Assembly (NCBI RefSeq): GCF_002813445.1
Contig: NZ_PHHD01000001.1
Location: 2,604,001-2,668,000 of the forward strand
Length of the DNA stretch: 64,000 nt
Source of the DNA: Pseudomonas tolaasii NCPPB 2192
Lineage (GTDB): Bacteria; Pseudomonadota; Gammaproteobacteria; Pseudomonadales; Pseudomonadaceae
Direction of reading: 5' to 3'
How positions within the stretch are numbered: position 1 is the first letter of the stretch; each line of letters starts with the position of its first letter. The position numbers and the translations under genes were made by a program. The notes beneath the pieces were generated by a model. It saw only the letters and a program-made list of their open reading frames with translations, ran no database searches and was not told where the DNA came from. Positions 52,901 through 60,193 of this stretch are shown piece by piece.

Positions 52901-53666
52901 CGGTGACAGCAATGCCAGCGGCTATTCCTCGTCCACCAGCGGCGTGTTGCTGGGGCTGGATACGGAAGTGGGCGACGGCTGGCGTGTGGGCGCGGCCACC
53001 GGTTACACCCAGAGCCACCTCAATGGCGAATCGGCTTCGGCGGACAGCGACAACTATCACCTGTCGGTGTATGGCGGTAAACGCTTCGACGCGATTGCCC
53101 TGCGGTTGGGCGGCGCCACCACCTGGCACCGTATCGACAGCTCGCGGCGCGTGGCTTATGCCAACCAATCGGATTACGACAAGGCCGACTACAACGCCCG
53201 CACCGACCAGGTATTTGCCGAAATCGGCTACACCCAGTGGAACCTGTTCGAACCCTTCGCCAACCTGACGTACTTGAACCATCAGAGCGATTCGTTCAAG
53301 GAAAAAGGCGGTGCCGCCGCCCTGCATGCCAGCAAGCAAAGCCAGGACGCCACGCTCTCGACCCTGGGCCTGCGCGCGCACACCCAGGTGCCGATCAGCG
53401 CGACGTCAGCGGTGACCCTGCGTGGTGAATTGGGCTGGGAGCATCAGTTTGGCGACACCGACCGTGAAGCCTCGCTGAAGTTTGCCGGCAGTGACAATGC
53501 CTTTGCCGTCAACAGCGTGCCCGTGGCCCGGGATGGCGCGGTGATCAAGGCCAGTGCGGAAATGGCCTTGACTCGGGACACCCTGGTGTCCTTGAGCTAC
53601 AGCGGCGTGCTGTCGAACCGGGGCAACAACAACGGGATCAATGCCGGATTTACTTTCCGCTTCTGA
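49932..53666 (+). CDS. Subtilisin-type (S8) serine protease autotransporter
   Basis: The 1244-residue type Va secreted protein starts at an ATG with AAAGGAAG just upstream. It has an extended signal peptide (basic KRKRASRSK, then LGLALWLGQGSMARA). The S8 protease domain contains Asp237 in VLDSGI, His303 in NDGHGTEMSG and Ser509 in NGTSAAAPSVSG. A beta-helix passenger region holds a PATR-type repeat (LVLEGQNTYSGSTWVRGGKL). A C-terminal 12-stranded autotransporter barrel (about 960-1244) ends in NAGFTFRF. It resembles the secreted SSP/EprS group of Pseudomonas, which degrade host or surface proteins. It is flanked by a terminator upstream and a REP downstream, hence monocistronic. Confidence 0.94.
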   Translation: MDVAGNGFTLSEKRKRASRSKPIPLTPIALGLALWLGQGSMARADDPNPYTPQVLESAFRKAVASFGPNTDVYKNLRFAYADIVDLAARDFAAQSGKFDSALKQNYELQPENLTIGAMLGDTKRPLDYASRLDYYRSRLFSNSGRYTTNILDFSKAIIANLPAAKPYTYVEPGVSSNLNAQLQAGQSWAAATRDWSANAQTWKTPEAQVNSGLDRTNAYYAYALGMTGKGVNVGVLDSGILTEHFEFQGKNAQGQNRVQAVTSTGEYYATHPRYIHDTPDGEFQKGEHFSISGEYDPAINDGHGTEMSGVLGASRNGTGMHGIAFDANIFVANTGGTDDNRFQGSNDLDYNAFMASYNALAAKNVSIVNQSWGQNSRNDVENHFGNVGDSAADNLRDMTAAYRPFWEKAHAGQKTWMDAMADAARQNSFIQIISAGNDSHGANPDTNANLPFFKPDIESKFLSITGYDETSAQVYNRCGTSKWWCVMGVSGIPSTGPEGEIIPNANGTSAAAPSVSGALALVIQRFPYMTASQARDVLLTTSSLQAPDGPDTPVGSLTGGRTYDNLQPVHDAAPGTPQVPGVVSGWGLPNLQKAMQGPGQFLGSMAVALPGGTRDIWANSISDEAIRARRVEDAAEQATWAATKQQKGWLNGLPAGASADDQFEYEIGHAREQATLTRGQDLLTGSTYVGSLAKSGDGELVLEGQNTYSGSTWVRGGKLSVDGSLTSAVTVDGSAVGVRDSGNGVVTTLGGTLAGNGSVGVLTVNNGGRVAPGHSIGTLHTGNVTFNPGSVYAVEVGPNGRSDQIQSSGVATLNGGVVTVSLENSPNLLSASEARSLVGQQFSILSAAQGINGQFAAISPNYLFIGAQLSYQPNQLTLAVERNQTSFASIAQTRNERAAATAIEALGTGSPVYESLLASDSAAQAQAAFKQLSGQLHSDVAAAQMADSRYIREAVNSRLQQAQSLDSSAQIDTRDNGGWVQLLGGRNNVSGDSNASGYSSSTSGVLLGLDTEVGDGWRVGAATGYTQSHLNGESASADSDNYHLSVYGGKRFDAIALRLGGATTWHRIDSSRRVAYANQSDYDKADYNARTDQVFAEIGYTQWNLFEPFANLTYLNHQSDSFKEKGGAAALHASKQSQDATLSTLGLRAHTQVPISATSAVTLRGELGWEHQFGDTDREASLKFAGSDNAFAVNSVPVARDGAVIKASAEMALTRDTLVSLSYSGVLSNRGNNNGINAGFTFRF

Positions 53667-53684
53667 GAACTGTTGTTGATTACT

Positions 53685-53783
53685 TGTGGCGAGGGAGCTT
53701 GCTCCCGCCGGGTCGCGAAACGGCCCCGGCTCTTGAGGCGGGGACTGCTGCGCAGTCCAGCGAGAGCAAGCTCCCTCACCACA
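53685..53783. repeat. REP doublet of a second family
   Basis: TGTGGCGAGGGAGCTTGCTCCC and its complement (GAGCAAGCTCCCTCACCACA) face each other around a 50-bp spacer containing further short palindromes. It is distinct in sequence from the TGTGGGAGCTGGC family and the only copy seen here. It follows the autotransporter stop directly and may act as a transcript end. Confidence 0.9.
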
Positions 53784-53881
53784 TTGACAGTGTTTTCTCT
53801 CGACGGGCTCATGGGATAAACAGCCCTGCGCAAATTTGACTCACGGGTTTACAATTGCCGCTCCTGATCAGGAGTATCCCT

Positions 53882-54355
53882 GTGCTGACTCATCTCGATT
53901 CCCAAGGCCGTGCCCACATGGTCGACGTCACCGACAAAGCCGTGACGTTCCGTGAGGCCGTGGCCGAAGCGCGGGTGCGCATGCTGCCCGAGACCCTGAA
54001 AATGATTGTCGATGGCGCCCACCCCAAGGGCGACGTGTTTGCCGTGGCCCGCATTGCCGGAATCCAGGCCGCCAAAAAAACCAGTGATTTGATCCCCTTG
54101 TGCCACCCGCTGATGCTCACCGGCGTCAAAGTCGAACTGCGCGCCGAGGGCGTGGACGCGGTGCATATCCTCGCGCGCTGCAAACTCAGCGGCCAGACCG
54201 GCGTGGAAATGGAAGCGCTGACCGCCGCCAGCGTGGCGGCCCTGACGATCTATGACATGTGCAAGGCCGTGGACCGCGGCATGACCATCGAACACATTCG
54301 ACTGCTGGAAAAACTCGGCGGCAAGAGCGGGCACTTCAAGGCGGACCAGGCATGA
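53882..54355 (+). CDS. moaC: Cyclic pyranopterin monophosphate synthase MoaC
   Basis: The 157-residue enzyme works with MoaA to form cPMP, the first molybdenum cofactor intermediate. Conserved blocks are MVDVTDKAVTFREAVAEA, the active-site Lys segment KKTSDLIPLCHPLMLTGVKV and AVDRGMTIEHIRLLEK. Start GTG 53882 has CAGGAG 7 nt upstream. It overlaps moaD by 4 bp, making a moaC-moaD-moaE operon. Confidence 0.95.
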   Translation: MLTHLDSQGRAHMVDVTDKAVTFREAVAEARVRMLPETLKMIVDGAHPKGDVFAVARIAGIQAAKKTSDLIPLCHPLMLTGVKVELRAEGVDAVHILARCKLSGQTGVEMEALTAASVAALTIYDMCKAVDRGMTIEHIRLLEKLGGKSGHFKADQA

Positions 54356-54594
54356 GCATCAACGTATTGTTTTTCGCGCGCTACGCCGAAGCGGTGGGTT
54401 TTGATTCGCTGGAGATGGAAGGCGAGTTCGCCACCGTCGAGGCGGTGCGCCAGGCGCTGGCCGGCGACCCTGAGTTTGCGGTGCTCAACGAAACCAGCCT
54501 GATGTGCGCGCGCAATGAGGAATTGTGCAGCCTCGATGAGCCGGTGCAGGCGGGCGACGAAGTGGCGTTCTTCCCGCCCGTGACCGGAGGCTGA
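54352..54594 (+). CDS. moaD: Molybdopterin synthase sulphur carrier subunit MoaD
   Basis: The 80-residue ubiquitin-like protein ends in the essential Gly-Gly (FFPPVTGG), which is thiocarboxylated to supply sulphur to MoaE. It starts on the moaC stop codon (ATGA) and ends 2 bp before moaE. Confidence 0.95.
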   Translation: MSINVLFFARYAEAVGFDSLEMEGEFATVEAVRQALAGDPEFAVLNETSLMCARNEELCSLDEPVQAGDEVAFFPPVTGG

Positions 54595-54596
54595 CG

Positions 54597-55046
54597 ATGG
54601 CCATTCGGGTGCAGGCCCAGGCGTTTGATCCGGGCGTTGAGCTCAATGCCATGCACGCGGCCAATGTGGGCGTGGGCGCGGTGGTGAGTTTTGTCGGCTA
54701 TGTGCGCGACTTCAATGACGGCCGCGACGTGTCGGGGATGTTCCTGGAGCACTACCCCGGCATGACCGAAAAGGCCCTGGCCAAAATTGCTGTCGAAGCC
54801 GGGCAGCGCTGGCCGCTGCTCAAGCTGGAGGTGCTGCACCGCATCGGCGCGCTGGAGCCGGGCGAGCCGATCGTGTTTGTCGGCGCCGCCAGTGCCCATC
54901 GCCAGGCGGCGTTTGATGCCTGTGCCTTTGTGATGGACTACCTGAAAACCCGCGCGCCGTTCTGGAAAAAGGAAAACACCCCCGAAGGCCCGCGCTGGGT
55001 GGAAGGGCGCAGCAGCGATCATGCCGCGGCGGATCGCTGGAAGTAA
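54597..55046 (+). CDS. moaE: Molybdopterin synthase catalytic subunit MoaE
   Basis: The 149-residue protein contains the MoaE core VVSFVGYVRDFNDGRDV, FLEHYPGMTEKALAKIA, the HRIGALEPGEPIVFVGAASAHR segment and the active-site KTRAPFWKKE. With MoaD it inserts the dithiolene sulphurs into cPMP. It is the last gene of the moa operon and is followed by a REP. Confidence 0.95.
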   Translation: MAIRVQAQAFDPGVELNAMHAANVGVGAVVSFVGYVRDFNDGRDVSGMFLEHYPGMTEKALAKIAVEAGQRWPLLKLEVLHRIGALEPGEPIVFVGAASAHRQAAFDACAFVMDYLKTRAPFWKKENTPEGPRWVEGRSSDHAAADRWK

Positions 55047-55080
55047 TCACTGAGGCTGGCGGGGCGGCCAATGTGGGCTT

Positions 55081-55182
55081 TGTGGGAGCTGGCTTGCCTG
55101 CGATAGCATCACTGCGGTGCAACAGACACACCGAGGTGCTTGCATCGCAGGCAAGCCAGCTCCCACACAAGCCAGCTCCCAC
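55081..55182. repeat. REP doublet with a duplicated end
   Basis: The inverted REP pair spans 55081-55167. The terminal CAAGCCAGCTCCCAC is then repeated once more to 55182, giving a tandem partial arm. It lies between the convergent moaE and D-arginine-dehydrogenase-like genes. Confidence 0.9.
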
Positions 55183-55199
55183 CTTTGATCTGCTGCGGT

Positions 55200-56339
55200 T
55201 TAGAGAGCAGGCTGATTCAGCCTTGCGGGCGACAGCATTGCCTCGGTCAGTCCCACAGCGATCAGCGCCTCCGGTAACGGCTCGCCGCGCACCAGCGCCG
55301 CGCTGGCCTGGCCCATGGCGGGCGAGGTCTGGATACCGTAGCCGCCCTGGGCCGCCACCCAGAAAAACCCTTCCACTTGCGGGTCGAACCCGCACACCAG
55401 GTCCCCATCACTGACAAAACTGCGCAGCCCCGCCCAGGTTCGCGTCGGGCGGCGGATGGTCAAGGTGGTGGCTTCTTCGATGTGGTAGATGCCCATGGCG
55501 ATGTCCAGCTCTTCGGGCTGCACGTCGTGGGGCTCTACCGGATCGGCGTTGGCCGGCGAGCCGAGAAACATGCCCGCATCCGGCTTCATGTAAAAAGAAC
55601 CATCCAGCGCCGCCAACTCGGGCCAGGCCTGAATATCCACCCCCGCAGGCGGCGCGAAGGTGAAGGCGCTGCGGCGTTTGGGTTGCAGGCCGATCTTCTG
55701 CACACCCGCCAGCTCGGCGATGGTATCGGCCCATGCACCGGCGGCGTTGATCACCACGGGCGTACTGAAATGTTGTTGCGGGGTGCGCACCTGCCATAAG
55801 CCTTGGGCGTCACGGCTCAATTGCTGCACTTCGCTGTCGGTGTGGACCTCGCCGCCATTGCGCCGAATACCGCGCAGGTAACCCTGATACAGCGCGTCGG
55901 TGTCGATGTCGCACACGGTCGGGTCGCAGAAGGCACCGTGGACCTTCTCCGGGCGCAGGATCGGCATCATGTTCATGGCGTCTTCGGCGTCCAGCAGGCG
56001 GGTTTGCGGCACCACTGCCTTGGCTTTCAGGAACTGGCGTTGCAGTTCTACCGGGTCGCCGATCAGGTCCACCACGATTTCGCCGCGGGGTGTCAGCAAG
56101 GGATGCTCGGTGAAACCGGCAGGCGGGTGGTCGAAGAAGGCGCGGCTGCCCAGGGTCAGGGCGCGTACCTGCGGTGTGCCGTAGGCGGCGATGTAAAGCG
56201 CGGCGGAGCGACCGGTGGAGTGGTAGCCCGGCATGGATTCGCGCTCCAGCACAATGACCCGTGCGTGTTGCGACAGCCAGAAGCCGGCGGACGCCCCGGC
56301 AATGCCGCCGCCGATGATGAGGTAGTCGGCGTGGTTCAT
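55200..56339 (-). CDS. FAD-dependent D-amino-acid dehydrogenase, DauA-like
   Basis: The 379-residue DAO-fold flavoprotein has the dinucleotide motif IIGGGIAGASAGFWL at the N-terminus. It shares long blocks with the P. aeruginosa D-arginine dehydrogenase, such as PGYHSTGRSAA, LQPKRRSAF, LGSPANADPVEPHDVQPEEL and FFWVAAQGGYGIQTS. Such enzymes oxidise D-arginine, D-lysine and other D-amino acids to 2-ketoacids. No dauB or dauR is adjacent, so the pathway link is only by homology. The start at 56339 has AGGAGG about 5 nt upstream. Confidence 0.85.
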   Translation of the reverse strand: MNHADYLIIGGGIAGASAGFWLSQHARVIVLERESMPGYHSTGRSAALYIAAYGTPQVRALTLGSRAFFDHPPAGFTEHPLLTPRGEIVVDLIGDPVELQRQFLKAKAVVPQTRLLDAEDAMNMMPILRPEKVHGAFCDPTVCDIDTDALYQGYLRGIRRNGGEVHTDSEVQQLSRDAQGLWQVRTPQQHFSTPVVINAAGAWADTIAELAGVQKIGLQPKRRSAFTFAPPAGVDIQAWPELAALDGSFYMKPDAGMFLGSPANADPVEPHDVQPEELDIAMGIYHIEEATTLTIRRPTRTWAGLRSFVSDGDLVCGFDPQVEGFFWVAAQGGYGIQTSPAMGQASAALVRGEPLPEALIAVGLTEAMLSPARLNQPAL

Positions 56340-56373
56340 GGTTCCTCCTGGAAATTGAATACGCTGAAACAAC

Positions 56374-56490
56374 TGTGGGAGCGGCATATGTGGGAGCTGG
56401 CTTGCCTGCGATAGCATCACTGTGGTGTGACTGACACACCGAGGTGATTGCATCGCAGGCAAGCCAGCTCCCACACAAGCCCGCTCCCAC
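56374..56490. repeat. Nested REP palindrome
   Basis: A standard inverted REP pair (56389-56474) lies inside a second, shorter inverted pair TGTGGGAGCGG (56374) / CCGCTCCCACA (56490). The result is a double palindrome. It occupies the promoter side of the D-arginine-dehydrogenase-like gene and the downstream end of rhlB. Confidence 0.88.
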
Positions 56491-56511
56491 ATTTTGATCG
56501 CATTAGAGCCG

Positions 56512-57984
56512 TTAAGGGCGCTTGCGCTCCACAGCCCGCAACAGGTGCGTCGGCGGCGTTTCGCAGCTGATCTTGCGGCCCAGCAGCGCTTCGATCGACG
56601 GCAACTGGTACGAGTCATCTTCGCCGGCAAAGCTGATCGACACACCGGCCGCGCCTGCACGGCCGGTACGGCCGATGCGGTGCACGTAATCGTCCGGTAC
56701 TTCCGGCAGGGTGAAGTTGATCACGTGGCTGATACCGTCGATGTGAATGCCGCGCCCGGCCACGTCGGTGGCCACCAGCACGCGAATCTTGCCCTCGCGG
56801 AAACCTTCCAGGGTCTTGATGCGTTTGTGCTGCGGCACATCGCCTGACAGCTGCGCAGCGTTGACGCCATCGCGCACCAGGCGTTCTTCGATGCGCCGCA
56901 CTTCGTCCTTGCGGTTGGCGAACACCATCACGCGCTCCCAGCCGTTGTCGTTGACCAGGTTGTAGAGCAGCTTGTATTTGTCGGCACCGGCCACGGCGTA
57001 GATGTGTTGCTCGACGTTTTCGCTGGCCACGTTTTCCGCTTCGATCTCGACGATGGACGGGTCGGTGGTCCATTGCTTGGCCAGGTTCATCACGTCATCG
57101 GTGAAGGTGGCGGAGAACAGCAGGGTCTGGCGCTCGGATTTCGGCGGGGTCTGGCGAATGATCTGACGCACTTGCGGGATGAAGCCCATGTCGAGCATGC
57201 GGTCGGCTTCGTCCAGCACCATCACTTCGACCATGTCCAGGTGCACGTCGCCGCGCTGGTTGAAGTCCAGCAGGCGGCCCGGGGTGGCGACCAGAATGTC
57301 GCAATGGCGGGCTTCGAGGTGCTTGAGTTGCTTGTCGAAGTCCATGCCGCCCACGAACGTCATCACGTTGAGGCCGGTGTACTTGGTCAGGTCGGCCGCG
57401 TCCTTGGCGATCTGCACCACCAGTTCGCGGGTTGGCGCGATGATCAGTGCGCGCGGCTCGCCCATGTAGCGTTCCTTGGGCGGTGGCGTTTGCAGCAACT
57501 GGGTGATGATCGAGATCAGGAAGGCGGCGGTTTTGCCGGTGCCGGTCTGAGCGCGGCCGATGGCGTCTTTGCCGGCGAGGGTGAAGCCCAATACCTGCGC
57601 CTGAATCGGCGTGCAATACGGGAAGCCCAGGTCCTGGATGGCGTGCATCAGTTCCGGAGCGAGCTTGAAGTCATGGAAGCGGGTTTTGCCTTCCTGGGGC
57701 TCGACGACGAAGTCTTCGAGCTTCCATGGGATCACCGGCGGCTTTGGCGCGCGCTCGCGGCGAGCCGCTTTGGGCGCGGGTGCCACGACAGGAGCGGCGG
57801 CAACCCCGGCGGTTTTCGGCTCTGGCGGTGTCACCGGCGGCTTTTTCGCAGAAGCGACAGGTGCGGTCCGGTCGGACTGTTTAGCGTCATTGCGGCTGCC
57901 GGGCGTGGGGACAGGAGCAGTGGCAACAGGCGCGAGCGGCTCAGCCTCGCTTTTGCCGAACATCTTCTTAAGTGCTTTGAGCAC
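56512..57984 (-). CDS. rhlB: ATP-dependent RNA helicase RhlB
   Basis: The 490-residue DEAD-box helicase begins with an Ala/Pro/Lys-rich extension of about 90 residues that is likely disordered. The Q motif FPYCTPIQ lies at 121-128, motif I AQTGTGKT at 145-152, DEAD at 258-261 and SAT at 292-294. The C-terminal helicase block ends with HRIGRTGRAG. RhlB assists RNA degradation in the RNase E degradosome and ribosome assembly in related bacteria. The extended N-terminus distinguishes it from the E. coli protein. Monocistronic. Confidence 0.92.
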   Translation of the reverse strand: MLKALKKMFGKSEAEPLAPVATAPVPTPGSRNDAKQSDRTAPVASAKKPPVTPPEPKTAGVAAAPVVAPAPKAARRERAPKPPVIPWKLEDFVVEPQEGKTRFHDFKLAPELMHAIQDLGFPYCTPIQAQVLGFTLAGKDAIGRAQTGTGKTAAFLISIITQLLQTPPPKERYMGEPRALIIAPTRELVVQIAKDAADLTKYTGLNVMTFVGGMDFDKQLKHLEARHCDILVATPGRLLDFNQRGDVHLDMVEVMVLDEADRMLDMGFIPQVRQIIRQTPPKSERQTLLFSATFTDDVMNLAKQWTTDPSIVEIEAENVASENVEQHIYAVAGADKYKLLYNLVNDNGWERVMVFANRKDEVRRIEERLVRDGVNAAQLSGDVPQHKRIKTLEGFREGKIRVLVATDVAGRGIHIDGISHVINFTLPEVPDDYVHRIGRTGRAGAAGVSISFAGEDDSYQLPSIEALLGRKISCETPPTHLLRAVERKRP

Positions 57985-58086
57985 GGTGATCTCATTAATT
58001 GGTTAAGGAATGTACGCCGGCCAGTGTAATGCAAGAATCGGGCGCGGCGTAGTGCGTCTGTCATGTGGCTACATAATGTGTGGTTT

Positions 58087-58743
58087 TCAGCCCAGGCGAG
58101 CGGTCAACCAGGCACCGATATCGCGTATCTCCTCGGGTAACACTTCGTGGCCCATTGGGTACTCCTGCCATGTCACGGTGACACCACGGGTCTTCAAATG
58201 CTCATAGGCGCTGCGGCCCATGGCGTTCTGGACCACTTCGTCGTACTGGCCGTGCAGGCACAGCGTCGGAATGCGCTGCTGGCTGGCGGACAACTCCAGT
58301 TCATCACTGAAGGTGGGCGCGTAAGTGGAGAGGGCGATCACGCCACCCAGCGGGCCTTCCCAGTTCACAAAAGCGGTGTGGTAGACCACGGCGCCCCCTT
58401 GGGAAAAGCCGGCGAGGAAAATTCGCGAAGCGTCTATTCCGGTTCTCTTCTGGTCTTCGATCAAATCCATGACGGTTTTGGCCGAGGTTTCCAACTCTTC
58501 CAGGCTGATGGAGCGCGCCGGGCTCATGGCCTTGATGTCGTACCAACTGGGCATCTCATAGCCGCCGTTGATGGTCACCGGGCGGGTCGGCGCCTGGGGC
58601 AAAACAAAGCGCGTACTCAGCAGGCTTTCCTGCAGCGCTTCGGCTACCGGCAAAAAGTCGTAGCGATCGGCACCCAGGCCATGCAACCAGATAACGCAGG
58701 CGTCTGCGGGCTTGGCGGGCTGAAGAATCAAGGGTTCGGTCAT
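58087..58743 (-). CDS. estB: Esterase II (carboxylesterase / phospholipase-like)
   Basis: The 218-residue cytoplasmic alpha/beta hydrolase has the catalytic triad Ser114 (AGFSQGG), Asp168 (GQYDEVV) and His199 (PMGHEVL). This matches the length and residue positions known for P. fluorescens carboxylesterase II. It hydrolyses short-chain esters. I used the ATG at 58743 because it begins the conserved MTEPLILQPAKPADACV. Earlier in-frame codons reach into the aap promoter region. Confidence 0.93.
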   Translation of the reverse strand: MTEPLILQPAKPADACVIWLHGLGADRYDFLPVAEALQESLLSTRFVLPQAPTRPVTINGGYEMPSWYDIKAMSPARSISLEELETSAKTVMDLIEDQKRTGIDASRIFLAGFSQGGAVVYHTAFVNWEGPLGGVIALSTYAPTFSDELELSASQQRIPTLCLHGQYDEVVQNAMGRSAYEHLKTRGVTVTWQEYPMGHEVLPEEIRDIGAWLTARLG

Positions 58744-58878
58744 GTCTGCTCCATATATGTGCGTGCGCTCCGAATGGGTGCGTCGGAACGGTGCGCGACA
58801 GGTTGATCTGTTAAGAGAATGTCGCAAGGTTGAATCTTTTTCTATTGACCGAGTGCTGAAGCGACTCCGCCAGCACTC

Positions 58879-58894
58879 TGGTACGGGGCTTGCT
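58879..58894 (+). promoter_or_regulatory. Sigma-54 (-24/-12) promoter of aapJQMP
   Basis: TGGTACGGGGCTTGCT matches the RpoN consensus TGGCACG-N4-TTGCW with one change. It has exactly 10 bp between the GG and GC elements. It faces aapJ with a predicted leader of about 185 nt. Nitrogen or amino-acid responsive activation is plausible. Confidence 0.8.
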
Positions 58895-59089
58895 ATGTGT
58901 AGGTCGATGTCAGAACTATCTCGGGACGGTAACACTATCAGTGACTGCCGCTTGTGGGATAGCAACTGGAATTATTGCGAAAACCCCATGCCGCTTGACC
59001 TAAAAAAAGCCAACACAGGTCGATATCGCCTCATAAGGGTGCGCTGGGGTTCTAGCTCCGACACAACAAGAGCAAAACTGGAGGTTTGA

Positions 59090-60121
59090 ATGAAGGTATT
59101 GAAATCCACCCTGGCCATCGTGTGTGCGGCGGCTGTACTGGGTGTCAGCGGTTTCGCCCAAGCCGGCGCCACCCTGGACGCCGTGCAGAAGAAAGGCTTT
59201 GTGCAATGTGGCGTGAGTGACGGCCTGCCGGGTTTCTCGGTGCCGGATGCCAGCGGCAAGATCCTGGGGATCGACGCTGACGTGTGCCGCGCTGTGGCCG
59301 CTGCCGTTTTCGGCGACGCTACCAAGGTCAAATTCAGCCAGTTGAATGCCAAGGAGCGTTTCACCGCGCTTCAGTCCGGCGAAGTCGACATTCTGTCGCG
59401 TAACACCACCATGACCAGCTCCCGCGATGCGGGCATGGGCCTGAAATTCCCGGGCTTCATCACTTACTACGATGGCATCGGCTTCCTGGTGAACAACAAG
59501 CTGGGTGTTAAAAGTGCCAAGGAACTGGACGGTGCAACCATCTGCATCCAGGCCGGTACCACTACCGAGCTGAACGTTTCCGACTACTTCCGCGCCAACA
59601 ACCTCAAGTACACCCCGATCACCTTCGACACCTCCGACGAAAGCGCCAAGTCGCTGGAATCGGGCCGTTGCGACGTGCTGACATCCGACAAGTCCCAGCT
59701 GTTCGCCCAGCGCAGCAAGCTGGCTTCGCCGAAGGACTACGTGGTGCTGCCGGAAACCATCTCCAAAGAACCTCTGGGCCCGGTCGTGCGTAACGGCGAC
59801 GACGAGTGGCTGGCCATCGTGCGCTGGGTTGGCTACGCCATGCTCAACGCTGAAGAGGCCGGCATCACCTCCAAAAACGTTGAAGCTGAAGCCAAGTCCA
59901 CCAAGAACCCGGACGTTGCCCGTCTGCTCGGTGCTGACGGCGAATACGGCAAAGATCTGAAAGTGAAGAAAGACTGGGTCGTGCAGATCGTCAAGCAAGT
60001 CGGTAACTACGGTGAAATGTTCGAGCGCAACCTGGGCAAGAGCACGCCGCTGGAAATCGACCGTGGCCTGAACGCGCTGTGGAACAACGGCGGCATTCAA
60101 TACGCACCGCCTGTGCGCTGA
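59090..60121 (+). CDS. aapJ: General L-amino-acid ABC transporter, periplasmic binding protein
   Basis: The 343-residue secreted solute-binding protein has a signal peptide (LAIVCAAAVLGVSGFAQA) and the family-3 fold with CGVSDGLPGFSVPDASGKIL. The longer size than His- or Gln-type binding proteins is typical of AapJ. The AapJQMP system imports acidic, basic and neutral L-amino acids. The start has GGAGG 6 nt upstream. A sigma-54 promoter and leader precede it, and a strong hairpin follows its stop before aapQ. Confidence 0.95.
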   Translation: MKVLKSTLAIVCAAAVLGVSGFAQAGATLDAVQKKGFVQCGVSDGLPGFSVPDASGKILGIDADVCRAVAAAVFGDATKVKFSQLNAKERFTALQSGEVDILSRNTTMTSSRDAGMGLKFPGFITYYDGIGFLVNNKLGVKSAKELDGATICIQAGTTTELNVSDYFRANNLKYTPITFDTSDESAKSLESGRCDVLTSDKSQLFAQRSKLASPKDYVVLPETISKEPLGPVVRNGDDEWLAIVRWVGYAMLNAEEAGITSKNVEAEAKSTKNPDVARLLGADGEYGKDLKVKKDWVVQIVKQVGNYGEMFERNLGKSTPLEIDRGLNALWNNGGIQYAPPVR

Positions 60122-60136
60122 TCGCTGATGGTTCTG

Positions 60137-60163
60137 TCACCCGGTGGGCCAACCACCGGGTGA
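60137..60163 (+). promoter_or_regulatory. Intercistronic hairpin between aapJ and aapQ
   Basis: An 11-bp perfect inverted repeat (TCACCCGGTGG-GCCAA-CCACCGGGTGA) has no U-tract after it. Such stems after binding-protein genes stabilise the upstream message or lower downstream expression. Confidence 0.7.
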
Positions 60164-60193
60164 TGTTCTGTTCCATTCTTTCCGGGGCACTTC

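Noticed and set aside
10961..56490. Regularly recurring TGTGGGAGCTGGC repeats as a possible CRISPR-like system
   Set aside because: Copies are dispersed over 45 kb as inverted doublets between genes, with no clustered spacers and no cas genes. They are REP elements.
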